A stretch of DNA of 64,000 nucleotides from VRUE01 sp963764365 (GTDB lineage: Bacteria; Actinomycetota; Thermoleophilia; Solirubrobacterales; 70-9), in NCBI GenBank assembly GCA_963764365.1, contig CAVXSI010000002.1, forward strand, positions 186,001 to 250,000. Direction: 5' to 3'. Position numbers and translations under genes: made by a program. Below are positions 31,549 to 40,473 of this stretch, in pieces. Positions within the stretch are counted from its first letter, which is position 1. Each line of letters starts with the position of its first letter. Under the pieces are notes generated by a model that saw only the letters and a list, made by a program, of their open reading frames with translations, was not told where the DNA came from and searched no databases.

Positions 31549-32339
31549 GGCGCCCCTCCGGTCGTCGTCGAGGCCGGGGTCGCGGCCGATTCGGAGGGAG
31601 CCGACGGCGAGGCGCCGGCGGTCAGCCCCTGACCGGGCGGGGTCAGGTAGGTGGTGACCGTGAAGGTCGCGGTCAGCACCGGCGAGGCGCCTCCCTTGGC
31701 CTTTGCCCCACCTTCTTCTTCGCCTTCGGGCGTCAGCGTGAAGTCGTCGATCGTCACCAGCCGGCCCTTGACCGCGACGTCTTCGTTGTGGCTCCTGACC
31801 AGTGAGTCGAGGCCGTGGATGAAGTCGGCGATCTGGAAGAAGTCGCCGGTGAAGGTGAGCGAGTAGGGCATCACCGCGAGGCCGGCCGGGCCGATCGCGG
31901 CGCCCAGCGGCAGCGATGCCGCTTCGGCCTCGGTCGCCGAGACCGGTTCGCCGGAGGCGCTCGCGGGCGGCGCGGCAGCTTCTTCGGCGCCGCCGCCTTC
32001 GCCGTTCAGGGTGAGCGAGGCGAACTCGACATGGGCGTGGTCGGCGACCCCGTTCACCTGCACCAGCAGCGAGGCGGTTTCGTCGCTGGCCGGCACCGCC
32101 GCCCCGAGCACGACAAGCTTCCGGTAGTCGACCGGGAAATGCTTGCGGGCCCGTTCGGCGACGACGACTTCGTCCTGGTGCTGGGAGAGCGAGGTTTCGA
32201 CCTGATCGACCTGTTCGCCCAGCTTCGCCGCTTCTTCGCGCTGCGGGCTCAGCAGCAGCATCCAGAAGGCGAGCGCGAGCGCGACGATGACGACCATCGC
32301 GGCGAGCGTCAGCGTGCTCGATTTCCTCAGCGCCGCCAT
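31545..32339 (-). CDS. pilO: PilO-like type IV pilus alignment protein
   Basis: 264 residues. One N-terminal membrane helix (about 11-30), a coiled coil (QREEAAKLGEQVDQVETSLSQHQDEVVVAERARKHFP) and a ferredoxin-like extracytoplasmic domain (LVQVNGVADHAHVEFASLTL ... YSLTFTGDFFQIADFIHGLDSLVR). This is the PilO layout; it pairs with PilN in the inner-membrane alignment complex. A Pro/Thr/Ala-rich tail follows. Its start is 2 bp after the pilN stop. Confidence 0.82.
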   Translation of the reverse strand: MAALRKSSTLTLAAMVVIVALALAFWMLLLSPQREEAAKLGEQVDQVETSLSQHQDEVVVAERARKHFPVDYRKLVVLGAAVPASDETASLLVQVNGVADHAHVEFASLTLNGEGGGAEEAAAPPASASGEPVSATEAEAASLPLGAAIGPAGLAVMPYSLTFTGDFFQIADFIHGLDSLVRSHNEDVAVKGRLVTIDDFTLTPEGEEEGGAKAKGGASPVLTATFTVTTYLTPPGQGLTAGASPSAPSESAATPASTTTGGAP

Positions 32340-32340
32340 C

Positions 32341-33120
32341 TCAGCCGCCTTCCGAGCTTTTGCCGCTCGATTCGCTCGAGCCTTCCGAGGTCTCGCTGGA
32401 GGCGGCCTGGGCCGCTTCCGGCGCCGCTTCCGGCGCCGCTTCGCCCGATTCTTCGGGGGCCGGCACCGGCGCCGCGTCGAAGGCGACGAGGAGCGAGAAG
32501 GTCGCCGTGCCCGGCGCGGCGCTGCATTCGGAGCCTCCCGAGCCGCCGGATTCGCCGCCCTTGCCGCTCACGTCCGAGGACTGGACGCCGACCCGGGTCG
32601 CCCCGTCGATGTCCTTCAACGCGGTGACGAACTGCGCCACGCCGTCCTGGCCGTCGGCGCAGCCGCTCATCGTCATCGACGGCCCCGAGACGCCGCCGAG
32701 CAGGCTGCTGGCGCCGCCCGAGCCACCGCCTTCCGCGCCGGCGCCCCCCGAGGAGGCGCTCAGTTCGGTCAGATGGATGTCGCTCGGCAGGATCAGCGCC
32801 AGTTCGCGCATCACCCGTTCCCAGTCGAAGCGGCTGTCGGCGAGGCTCCGCACGGTCTGCACCCGCGCCTCGCTGAGGCTCTGGAACTGCGTGTAGGAGG
32901 CGAGCCGGGTCGCCTTCGCCGTGGCCACCGCGTCTTCGCGCTTCAGCGTCGCCAGTTCGCCCTTGCTTTCGGAGATCTGGTTGCCGGTGAGGACGAGGAC
33001 GACGACGCCGGCCAGCGCCAGCACCAGCCCGGCGATCAGGATGTAGGCGAGCGGCCCGGTGCGCAGCGGCGCCTGGTCGCCGCGGCGGTCCTCGGGGGGG
33101 ATCAGGTTGACGGGACGCAT
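32341..33120 (-). CDS. pilN: PilN-like type IV pilus alignment protein
   Basis: 259 residues. It begins MRPVNLIPPEDRR, the conserved N-terminus by which PilN binds PilM, then one membrane helix (about 24-46), a coiled coil, and an extracytoplasmic ferredoxin-like domain (FDWERVMRELALILPSDIHLTEL ...). The C-terminal 50 residues are Glu/Ala/Ser-rich. Its ribosome site (GGAGG) lies inside the inverted repeat that fills the pilM-pilN gap. Confidence 0.85.
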   Translation of the reverse strand: MRPVNLIPPEDRRGDQAPLRTGPLAYILIAGLVLALAGVVVLVLTGNQISESKGELATLKREDAVATAKATRLASYTQFQSLSEARVQTVRSLADSRFDWERVMRELALILPSDIHLTELSASSGGAGAEGGGSGGASSLLGGVSGPSMTMSGCADGQDGVAQFVTALKDIDGATRVGVQSSDVSGKGGESGGSGGSECSAAPGTATFSLLVAFDAAPVPAPEESGEAAPEAAPEAAQAASSETSEGSSESSGKSSEGG

Positions 33121-33121
33121 T

Positions 33122-33286
33122 AGATGGCTGCCTCCATGGCCGCGTGCGACTGGGGGCGTGCATGGCCAAGCAGATCAAGGACGCAGGGCGCAGCCTTTGG
33201 TGGTGCCAAAGGCAAGCCCGAGGACGCAGAGATGCGCAGTGCCATGCGCGTCATCCAGGCGTGCGGGGTCGTGGTGGCAGCCATCT
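33122..33286. repeat. Quasi-palindromic element filling the pilM-pilN gap
   Basis: AGATGGCTGCC (33122-33132) and GGCAGCCATCT (33276-33286) are perfect 11-bp arms; pairing continues imperfectly inward for about 50 nt. An inner GCCTTTGG/CCAAAGGC hairpin is centred near 33205. The ends sit 1-2 bp from the pilM stop and pilN start. It could regulate pilN translation or be a small inserted element. Confidence 0.6.
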
Positions 33287-33287
33287 T

Positions 33288-34382
33288 CTACTGCTCCAGG
33301 GCGAGGCCGTAGGGAAGGGTGAGGCGGGCCGCGGCGCCGTCCTCGAAGCCGCCCAGGGCGGACGGGCGCGCGACCGCGATCGGCGGGCTGAGCGCCGCCT
33401 CCATCCGCGGCGCCAGGCCGGGGATCGCGCTGCCGGGGCCGCAGAGGACGATCCGCTCGACCGGCAGCGCCGCCTCCTGGGCGCCGTAGTAGTCGAGCGA
33501 CAGCCGCAGCTCGTCAAGCAGGGTGGTGACGCCGCTCTCCAGCGCCTGGCGCACCCGCGCGACGACCTCCGGGTCGCCCTCGATCTCCGCCACCGGCTGT
33601 TCGAGCCCGACGTGCGAAAGCCACTGGGTCGCGTGCTCGGCGGTCAGCTCCAGCGAGCCGGAGAGCGATTCGGAGATCGCCTCGAGGCCGGCGTGGGAGA
33701 CGCGGGTGAAGAGGCAGGAGCGGCCGCGGGCCACGGCGAGGTTGGTGACGTCGCCGACGCTGCAGAAGAGGACGGCGGTGGACGGGCGCTCGGCCACCGG
33801 GTCGGCGCCGTTCTGCGCCTGCGCCTCGCCGGCCAGGGCGCGGATCATCCCGAAGGCCGAGAGGTCGACCCCGATCGGCTCGAGCCCGGCGCGGCGGATC
33901 GGCTCGACGAAGCTGGAGACCATCTCGCGGCGGGCGGCGACGACGATCACGTCGACCTGCGGCGCCTGGCCCTCCTCGGCCGGGACGCCGCCGACCACCT
34001 GGTACTCGAGCACCGCCTGGTCGAGCGGCATCGGCATCTGCTCCTGCGCCTGGAAGCGGACCGCCGCCTCCATCTGCTGGTGATCCTCGATCACCGGCAG
34101 TCGCACGGTGCGGACGACGACCTGCTGGTTGCCGACCCCGAGCCGCACCTGCTTGCTCAGCTTGTGCGCGGCGAACAGCCCCTTCAGGGCTTCGGCGAGG
34201 CGATCGGCGTCGAGCACCTCGCCCTCGTGGAAGGTCCCCGGGTCGAGCGGTCCGATCGCCGAGCGCAGCAGCTCGGCCGAGCCATTCGAGCGGACCTCGG
34301 TCGCGGCGATGCTGCCCGCCTCGATGTCGAGGCCGACCACACTGCCGGGCTTCTTCTGCTTGGCGATTCCGCTTAGTCGCAT
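33288..34382 (-). CDS. pilM: PilM-like actin-fold type IV pilus protein
   Basis: 364 residues from the ATG at 34382. Actin-like ATPase fold: VVGLDIEAGSIAATEV (phosphate 1), TAVLFCSVGDVTNLAVARG (phosphate 2), and VERIVLCGPGSAIPGLAPRM (adenosine). Internal VRLGVGNQQVVVRTVRLP and FQAQEQMPMPLDQAVLEYQVVG are PilM signatures. Cytoplasmic; binds the PilN N-terminus and couples the alignment complex to the PilB/PilT motors. Confidence 0.88.
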   Translation of the reverse strand: MRLSGIAKQKKPGSVVGLDIEAGSIAATEVRSNGSAELLRSAIGPLDPGTFHEGEVLDADRLAEALKGLFAAHKLSKQVRLGVGNQQVVVRTVRLPVIEDHQQMEAAVRFQAQEQMPMPLDQAVLEYQVVGGVPAEEGQAPQVDVIVVAARREMVSSFVEPIRRAGLEPIGVDLSAFGMIRALAGEAQAQNGADPVAERPSTAVLFCSVGDVTNLAVARGRSCLFTRVSHAGLEAISESLSGSLELTAEHATQWLSHVGLEQPVAEIEGDPEVVARVRQALESGVTTLLDELRLSLDYYGAQEAALPVERIVLCGPGSAIPGLAPRMEAALSPPIAVARPSALGGFEDGAAARLTLPYGLALEQ

Positions 34383-34511
34383 GGATAGGCGGGGGCGCGA
34401 AGGTGGCTCCGAGCGTGCCCGCACAGCCTGGATCGACAGAAAGGCCGCAGACCTTTCGCCCTGCAACTACCCATTTCTAGGAAAACCTGGACGTTCGTCC
34501 CGGTTCCCTGC

Positions 34512-35264
34512 TCAGAACGTGCCCAGATACCAGTTGACGAGCTGGTCGCCGTAGAGCAGGCCGGCGACGCCGCCGAGGGCGAGGAACGGGCCGAACGGGA
34601 TCGCCCGCTTGCGCGCCGAGGCCCCGTCCAGCGCGATCATCCCCAGCCCGACCAGCGCCCCGGCCAGCAGCGCGACGAACAGCGCCGGGCCGACGTTGCG
34701 GCCGAGGAACAGCCCCATCGTCGCCGCCAGCTTGACGTCGCCGAGCCCCATCCCGCGCGGGTAGGCGAGGGCGGCGAGGAACAGCAGGCCGCCCGCCGCC
34801 GCAGCGGCGATCGCCCGCTCCGGCAGGCTGCCGGGGTCGGCGATCGCGGCGATCGCCACCGCCAGCACCGAGCCGACCAGGAGGATCTTGTTGGGGATGA
34901 TCCGCCGCTCGAGGTCGGTCAGCGTGACCGCCATCAGCACGGTGACGAAGACGAGGCCGAGGGCGATCTCCCCCGCTTCGCCCCAGAGGACCAGCACGGT
35001 GGCGGCGTAGAGGGCGCCGAGCGTCAGCTCGGTCAGCGGGTAGCGCGGCGAGATCGCCGCGCCGCAGCAGCGCGCCCGCCCGCGCAGCGCCAGCCAGGAG
35101 ACGACCGGGACGTTGTCGTAGGCGGCGATCTGCGCGCCGCAGGCGGGGCAGCGCGAGCGCGGCCCGACGATCGATTCGCCCCGCGGCACCCGGTGGGCGA
35201 CGACCGTGACGAAGCTGCCGGCGAGCAGCCCCCCGAGGAAGGCGAACGCCGCGGCGCCGGCCAC
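34512..35264 (-). CDS. pilD: Prepilin peptidase (A24)
   Basis: 250 residues from a GTG at 35264. N-terminal methylase-type half with RCPACG and a second Cys pair (CCG, degenerate), then about seven membrane helices. Catalytic aspartates are in TLTDLERRIIPNKILL (about 135-150) and GMGLGDVKLAA (about 190-200). It cleaves the class III leader of PilA and the two minor prepilins upstream and may methylate their new N-termini. Confidence 0.92.
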   Translation of the reverse strand: MAGAAAFAFLGGLLAGSFVTVVAHRVPRGESIVGPRSRCPACGAQIAAYDNVPVVSWLALRGRARCCGAAISPRYPLTELTLGALYAATVLVLWGEAGEIALGLVFVTVLMAVTLTDLERRIIPNKILLVGSVLAVAIAAIADPGSLPERAIAAAAAGGLLFLAALAYPRGMGLGDVKLAATMGLFLGRNVGPALFVALLAGALVGLGMIALDGASARKRAIPFGPFLALGGVAGLLYGDQLVNWYLGTF

Positions 35265-35267
35265 CGC

Positions 35268-36740
35268 CTAGCCTTCTTCGCCTTCGAGCGGCGTTTTGGT
35301 CTCGACCTCGAGCCGCGTCTGGTAGTTCGGGTGGTCGTACATGATCGGGATCGCGTCGGCGGGGGTGTTGGCGCGGTCGACGCTGAGCGCGACCCCGAGC
35401 CGGTGGCCTTCTTCGATCGACTGCGGAGCGAATTCCATCGTCAGCCTCACCTTGGCCCACGAGTTTCGCGGCCAGTAGCCGTTTCCCTCCGGCGTGTAGG
35501 TCCAGTAGAGGCTGCCTTCTTTGCTGTCGGTCAGCATCGTGTCTTTTTCTTCCAGCGGTTCGGACGACGGGATTTCTTCGCGTTCGAACAGGTAGACGCA
35601 GAGCGTGCCGGTGTAGAGCGCGTCGTTGAGCGTCCGCGTGTAGAACTCGAGCACGACCTTGCCGTCCATCTCGAACGCCTTCGGCATCGGGTCGGTCACC
35701 CAGCGGTGGACCTGCGACTCGGGATGGGTGGTGCCGGTCGGGTTGTAGTGGCAGCCGCTGGTGTCGTCGCGGCGGATCTGCACGCCCTTGTCGGTGTCCG
35801 GCGTCGGCTCGAGGTAGAAGTCGTCGGAGTAGTCGTGCAGGACCGGCAGCGATTCGTCTTCCGGATAGGGGTCGGGCGGGGGGCTGAGCAGCAGCGCGTC
35901 GGGGGCGCCGAGCGTGGTGCCGGTCTGCAGGCCGCTGGCGCAGGTCCCGAGCGTGTTGTGCAGCAGGTGGTCTTCGGTGGGTTCGGAATGGGCGGTCGTC
36001 CCGCTCGCCGCGCAGGGGGTGTCGGTGAGGAAGAACTGCTGGGCCGTTTCTTCGCTGCCGCCGCCGGAGCCGGGCGGTTCTTCTTCGCTCGGCGGTTCTT
36101 CTTCGCCGGGCGGTACTTCTTCTTCGACTTCCGGATTGGTCACCGCCGACTGCACTTCGACGTAGCCGGCCTCGCCGCCCTGGCTGACCGTCCGGTCCGG
36201 CTTGACCGCGACGACGACCTGCTTGTAGTCGTCTTCGCCGGGGCATTCGGCTTCCGGGCAGCTCGGGTCGTTGCGCCAGACGACGTAGCGGTAGATCGTC
36301 CCCTGGACGCCGCCGTGTTCGGGGTCGCCGGTGTGGAAGTGCGATTCGGGGCTGACGCCCTTTTCGTCCTCGACGTCGAGCGGGGCGTAGCTGCCGAGCG
36401 GGTTGCGGCTGAGCGCGAATTCGCTGCCGTTGACGCGTGAGTTTGGGTTCTTTTCGCCGCTTTCGGCGGTCGGCGTCGGGTTCACCGCGAGGCAGGATTC
36501 CCCGGCGGCGACGGTCGAGCAGTCGTACGGGAGGCTGTGCAGCCGCTCCATCTCTTCCTGGGCGAGGTCGAGCGCCACCTGCGTCGCCTTCGCGCGCTGG
36601 GCGTTCTTCGTCGCCGCGCCGAGCACGCCGAAGGTCGCCGCCGCGCCCAGCACCAGCACGACCGCGGCGACCAGCACCTCGATCATCGTCAGGCCCGCCT
36701 CCGCGTCCCCGCCGATCCGTGCTCTCATCCAGGCGCGCAT
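35268..36740 (-). CDS. Minor prepilin, PilV-like, with large C-terminal domain
   Basis: 490 residues from the ATG at 36740. Class III signal: ...DAEAG/LTMIEVLVAAVVLVLGAAA, with cleavage before LTMIE. Unusually long for a prepilin: an acidic Pro/Glu linker (about 220-245) is followed by an extracellular beta-rich domain (LEFYTRTLNDALYTGTLCVYLF ... SWAKVRLTMEFAP) reminiscent of carbohydrate-binding or adhesin folds. It sits between pilD and another prepilin and is probably a tip or minor pilin. Confidence 0.78.
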   Translation of the reverse strand: MRAWMRARIGGDAEAGLTMIEVLVAAVVLVLGAAATFGVLGAATKNAQRAKATQVALDLAQEEMERLHSLPYDCSTVAAGESCLAVNPTPTAESGEKNPNSRVNGSEFALSRNPLGSYAPLDVEDEKGVSPESHFHTGDPEHGGVQGTIYRYVVWRNDPSCPEAECPGEDDYKQVVVAVKPDRTVSQGGEAGYVEVQSAVTNPEVEEEVPPGEEEPPSEEEPPGSGGGSEETAQQFFLTDTPCAASGTTAHSEPTEDHLLHNTLGTCASGLQTGTTLGAPDALLLSPPPDPYPEDESLPVLHDYSDDFYLEPTPDTDKGVQIRRDDTSGCHYNPTGTTHPESQVHRWVTDPMPKAFEMDGKVVLEFYTRTLNDALYTGTLCVYLFEREEIPSSEPLEEKDTMLTDSKEGSLYWTYTPEGNGYWPRNSWAKVRLTMEFAPQSIEEGHRLGVALSVDRANTPADAIPIMYDHPNYQTRLEVETKTPLEGEEG

Positions 36741-36742
36741 GG

Positions 36743-37324
36743 TCAGTTCACGTAGCTGAGGATGCGCAGGCCGGCGCCGTCGGTGACGGTCAGGTTTCCG
36801 CCTTCGCCTGCCGGGTTGGCGATGTGCAGGGTGATGCCGACGTAGCTCGGTTCTTCGCTGTTCGGTTCGTAGTTGAAGACGTCGCTGCTGTCGAGGCCGC
36901 TGACCACCGTCGTCGCGGTGCCGCCGGTTTCGACTTCGGGCGCGGTCTCGGTCCTGGTGCATTCGCTCGTCGTGCACCTGTAGGTGACGCGGCATTCGAT
37001 CGCCGGCACGCTCGGTTCTTCCTCGACCGCGCCGCCGCAGCTGCTGTGGCGGACCCGGGTCTTGAACGAGACTTCCGAGCCGGTCGCCGTGTAGACGGTG
37101 CTGCCGTTGCGGAGTTCGCGCGTCATCCGCTCCAGCACGTAGCGGGCGGTGGTGATGTTCTGGTTCTTCTTGCTCAGCTTCGGCTGGTCGCGGACCGCGC
37201 TGATCAGCATCGCGGTGGCGGCGCCGACCAGGATCACGCTCATCGACGCGGCGACCAGCAGCTCGACCAGGGTCAGGCCGGCCTCGCGGTCGGCGCCGCC
37301 GAATCGGGCGCGCAGCGCCTTCAT
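36743..37324 (-). CDS. Minor prepilin, PilW-like
   Basis: 193 residues from the ATG at 37324, overlapping the previous stop as ATGA. Class III signal DREAG/LTLVELLVAASMSVILV, then a helical stalk (ITTARYVLERMTRELRNGSTVYTA) and a Cys-containing beta domain (CGG, CRVTYRCTTSEC). The RELRNGS segment is common in PilW/GspJ-type prepilins. Part of the pilin operon. Confidence 0.82.
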   Translation of the reverse strand: MKALRARFGGADREAGLTLVELLVAASMSVILVGAATAMLISAVRDQPKLSKKNQNITTARYVLERMTRELRNGSTVYTATGSEVSFKTRVRHSSCGGAVEEEPSVPAIECRVTYRCTTSECTRTETAPEVETGGTATTVVSGLDSSDVFNYEPNSEEPSYVGITLHIANPAGEGGNLTVTDGAGLRILSYVN

Positions 37325-39798
37325 CTCCGCCGCCTCACCAGCTTGAACCTGCGCTTCGTCGGCTGCGGCTGGGCCAACCCGATCGCGTTGATGCCCCTGA
37401 CCTTGAAGACGTGCTTGCCGCGGTGCTGCTTCTTCAGCTTGATCGGCGAGCTGCACCGCTGCCAACGGTGGCGGTCGACCTTGCAGACGAAGCTGGTCCC
37501 GGCCTGGCCGGTCACGTCGGCGAAGCGGAAGACCGGCCGGCGCCGGCGCGTCTTGAAGGCGGGGCCGAAGGTGATCTTGGTCTGCGGGGTCAGGTACTGC
37601 TGCGCCGCCGGCAGCGTCGCCCCCGGTAGGACGATGATCGGTTCGTGCAGCGTCCCGCCGCCGCCGCTTTCGCCGCCGCCGCCTTCTTCGGGCGGCGGTT
37701 CGGGGTTGCGCTGCTTGTAGACGACGGCGGCCGAGCAGGAGGAGATGAAGCCTTCGGCTTCGGCCGTCGCCCGGAAGCTCGTGGTCGAGCCGCTCGCCAC
37801 GCTGACCGCGATCCCCGGTGCTTCCAGTTCTTCTGTGCTGCCGGTGGCGACCGGTTCGCCGGAGCAGTCGGCGGTCGTGTAGAGCTTGATCGAGGCTTCG
37901 GCCACCGGCTCGGCGCCGAACAGCTTCGGTTCGGTCGAGGCGGCCGGCGAGGCGGGATCGGTGCCTTCGAGGCTCGGCGTTGGCGGCGCCAGTTCTTCTT
38001 CGAGCGCGGCGTCGTTGCCCTGGGAGACCAGCACGGTGCCGGTCGACGAGCGTTCGTATATGTCCTCTTCGGAGTCGTGGTCTTCTCCGGTCAGCCGCTC
38101 GCCGGTCGTCAGGAAGGCGCGGCTGCCGTCGCTCGAGACGCTTTGGAGCTGGGTGTCGAAGGCGCCGTTGCCGCTGAACAGGCCGGCGCCGCTTAGCTGC
38201 CCGGCCGAGACCCAGGTCGTGACGCCGCCGCTGCGGTCGTAGACGTCGGTGTATTCGTCGCGGTCGCCGGGGCCCGTCGTGTCTCCTTCGGCCGGCGGCG
38301 CCAGCGCTTCGTCGGTGAGGAAGAACAGGTGCGAGCCGTCGGCGGAGGCCCCGGCGAAGTTGGCGTTGTGGGCTTCGTTGCCGCATTCGAGGTCGGTGCA
38401 GGTGGGCCCCGGCCTGGAGACGAGCCTGGTCGGCCCGCCCGGCAGCCGGCGTTCGTAGACGTCGGCGCTGGAGTCTTCGTCTTCCGCGGTCAGCGGTTCG
38501 GCGCTGCTGAAGACCGCGGTTTCGCCGTCGGCAGACGCCCAGGAGAACGACGCCGGGATTTCCCCGTTGCCGCATTCGGAGGCTGCGCAGGAGGGGTCGC
38601 CTTCGGAGACCAGTTCCGTTTCGCCGCCGCGGCGCGCGTAGACGTCTTCGGCGCTGTCGGTGTCGGCTGCGGCGAGCCGTTCGGCGGTCAGGAAGAAGAC
38701 GGTGGCGCCGTCGGCGGAGCTGCCTGCGAAGCGGGCGTTGGGTTCTCCGTTGCCGCCGCCCAGCCCGGTCGAGACGCGCGTCGCGACGCCGCCGGACCAG
38801 TCGTAGACGTCCTGCGATTTGTCGGTGTCCGCGGCGGAGATCCGTTCGTTCGTCTCGAAGAAGACGTGGGCGCCGTTGGCGGAGATCGAGCTGTTGACCG
38901 GTTCGCATTTGCGTTCTGCCGGGCACGCTTCCGGGCCGGGCCCGGGGGTCGAGACGAGCTTCGTTTCGCCCGTTTCGAGGTCGCGCTCGTAGAGGTCGGA
39001 TTCGCTGTCGGTGTCGGCGGCGGTCAGCGATTCGGCGGTGCCGAAGATCGCCTTCGTGCCGTCCGCCGAGGCGCCCAGGAAGGCGACCGGCTTCAAGCCG
39101 GTGCCGCAGCTGCCGCTGCACGACGGATCGGTGGCGGATACCAGCGTCGTCCTGCCGGTTTCCAGGTCGCGCATGTAGAGGTCGGGGCTTTCGTCCGTGC
39201 CCTGCGAGGAGAGCTTCTCGTTGCTGATGAAGAACACCTTGTTGCCTTCGTCGACGACGCCGCCGGAGACGGCGCTCGCGTCGAGGTTCGCGTGGCCGCA
39301 GCTCGAGGCCGCGCACGACGGGTCGCCGGCCGAGACCAGGGTCGTCTTGTTCGTCGTCAGGTCGCGGACGTAGATGTCTTCGGCGCTGTCGGTGTCGGCC
39401 GGGGTCAGCCGCTCCTTGGTCGCGAAGAACACCTTGTCGCCGGCCGGGTCGATGGCGATGAACTGCGCGTCGTAGGAGTCGTTGCCGCCGATCGAGCCGA
39501 GCGAGGCCTGGCGGGTCACGTAGCCGAGCCCTTCCTCGAACTCGCGCACGTAGACGTCGCGCTTGTTGTCGGTGTCGCCGGGAACCAGCTTTTCGGTCGT
39601 GCTGAAGACGGCGACGCTGCCGTTCGCCGAGATCCCCTCGTAGTGCGCCGGCGCCGCCTGGGCCGCGGGCGCCGCGAGCAGGGCCGCGGCGGCGAGCATC
39701 GCCACGAGTGGCGAAAGCGTCACGAGAGTCGCGCGGCCCAGGCGGTTCCGCGGAACCGCCCTGCGGGAGCCGCACTGCGTTTGTGCGTGTGCGGGCAT
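37321..39798 (-). CDS. Large secreted beta-propeller repeat protein in pilin operon
   Basis: 825 residues. Signal peptide with hydrophobic core about 24-47 ending AAPAAQA. About ten repeats of TolB/WD40-like blades follow, each with a KVFF.T.E.LT..DTDS..D.Y.RDLETG-type core and paired Cys (PSCAASSCG). The DTDS/D acidic runs look like calcium sites. The C-terminus has an Ig-like region and a basic tail. It overlaps pilW, is inside the pilin operon, and by position and fold is a candidate functional analogue of the PilY1 tip adhesin. Confidence 0.72.
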   Translation of the reverse strand: MPAHAQTQCGSRRAVPRNRLGRATLVTLSPLVAMLAAAALLAAPAAQAAPAHYEGISANGSVAVFSTTEKLVPGDTDNKRDVYVREFEEGLGYVTRQASLGSIGGNDSYDAQFIAIDPAGDKVFFATKERLTPADTDSAEDIYVRDLTTNKTTLVSAGDPSCAASSCGHANLDASAVSGGVVDEGNKVFFISNEKLSSQGTDESPDLYMRDLETGRTTLVSATDPSCSGSCGTGLKPVAFLGASADGTKAIFGTAESLTAADTDSESDLYERDLETGETKLVSTPGPGPEACPAERKCEPVNSSISANGAHVFFETNERISAADTDKSQDVYDWSGGVATRVSTGLGGGNGEPNARFAGSSADGATVFFLTAERLAAADTDSAEDVYARRGGETELVSEGDPSCAASECGNGEIPASFSWASADGETAVFSSAEPLTAEDEDSSADVYERRLPGGPTRLVSRPGPTCTDLECGNEAHNANFAGASADGSHLFFLTDEALAPPAEGDTTGPGDRDEYTDVYDRSGGVTTWVSAGQLSGAGLFSGNGAFDTQLQSVSSDGSRAFLTTGERLTGEDHDSEEDIYERSSTGTVLVSQGNDAALEEELAPPTPSLEGTDPASPAASTEPKLFGAEPVAEASIKLYTTADCSGEPVATGSTEELEAPGIAVSVASGSTTSFRATAEAEGFISSCSAAVVYKQRNPEPPPEEGGGGESGGGGTLHEPIIVLPGATLPAAQQYLTPQTKITFGPAFKTRRRRPVFRFADVTGQAGTSFVCKVDRHRWQRCSSPIKLKKQHRGKHVFKVRGINAIGLAQPQPTKRRFKLVRRRR

Positions 39799-39862
39799 CG
39801 TTTCCCTATCGGCGCGAGTGGGTCATCCGTTTAGCCCTGGGCTGGACGCATGGCCGAACAGC

Positions 39863-39890
39863 GAAGGGCGGGCCCGGAGGCCCGCCCTTC
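39863..39890 (-). terminator. Terminator after pilA
   Basis: GAAGGGCGGGCC pairs perfectly with GGCCCGCCCTTC around a 4-nt CGGA loop, 50 bp past the pilA stop and before the propeller gene. Partial read-through would still feed the downstream pilin genes. Confidence 0.72.
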
Positions 39891-39940
39891 GAGGTACTTC
39901 ATGCTTGGCTAGGCCAAGGCTAGGGCTAGGGGGTCAGAGA

Positions 39941-40418
39941 TCAACCGCCCCAGTCACCGCCGCTCGGACAGCCACCGGTGCCTGCTTCTTCACACGGGAA
40001 CGACAGTTCGCCTGAAGCGTTGACGATTCCGAACTTCTGCGTCGATTTGCTGCCTTCGACTTCGATGGTGTAACCGGATTGGTCGGCGCCGGTTCGAATT
40101 TGCACGTCTTTTACGTTCGAGTAGGTGAGCGCTGCTGATCGTCGGCTCGATTTTTTCCAGTTCTGCAACGGTCGCGCCCACATAGCTGCCGTTGTTGTCG
40201 GTCGAGTACGTCTCCATTGCGACCTGGGTGGTGTGCGCGTACTCCTTGGCCTTGGCGTCGCCGGCCTTTTCCTTCTGGTTGAAGAACGCCGGCAGCGCGA
40301 TCGCGGCCAGGATTCCGAGGATGAGCATGACGACGAGAAGCTCGATCAGCGTGAAGCCGGCCTCCCTGTCGCCACTGAGCCGGGCGCCAACCTTGGCCCG
40401 GAGATTCTGGAGAAACAT
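39941..40418 (-). CDS. pilA: Type IV major pilin PilA, with a frame break
   Basis: A class III prepilin: MFLQNLRAKVGARLSGDREAG/FTLIELLVVMLILGILAAIA, stalk ATTQ-like helix, then SYVGATVAELEKIEPTIS. At about 40128-40140 the frame shifts: the natural continuation AALTYSNVKDVQI ... FPCEEAGTGGCPSGGDWGG, with the usual C-terminal disulfide loop, is in the +1 frame. Total length is 478 nt, one more than a multiple of three, so one extra base (or loss of two, for instance a GC) explains it. Restored length is about 158 residues. An AGGAGGTCACTA ribosome site precedes the ATG, and a c-di-GMP riboswitch lies in the leader. Confidence 0.82.
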
Positions 40419-40473
40419 TAGTGACCTCCTATGGTCCTAATCGTTTGCGCCAGAGCCCCGTGTGAAGCCACGT

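Noticed and set aside
33200..33250. A GEMM-like string (AAAGGCAAGCC...GGACGCAGAG) on the plus strand
   Set aside because: Lacks the P2 GNRA stem and the P3 block, and is on the strand opposite to the pilus operon.
33124..33312. Short plus-strand frame inside the pilM-pilN gap
   Set aside because: Antisense to the operon, within the inverted repeat and without a family; the repeat explains its openness better.
36743..39775. A 1010-residue frame covering a prepilin and the propeller gene
   Set aside because: Only the last 193 residues (class III prepilin) are real; the rest is a shadow of the propeller gene.
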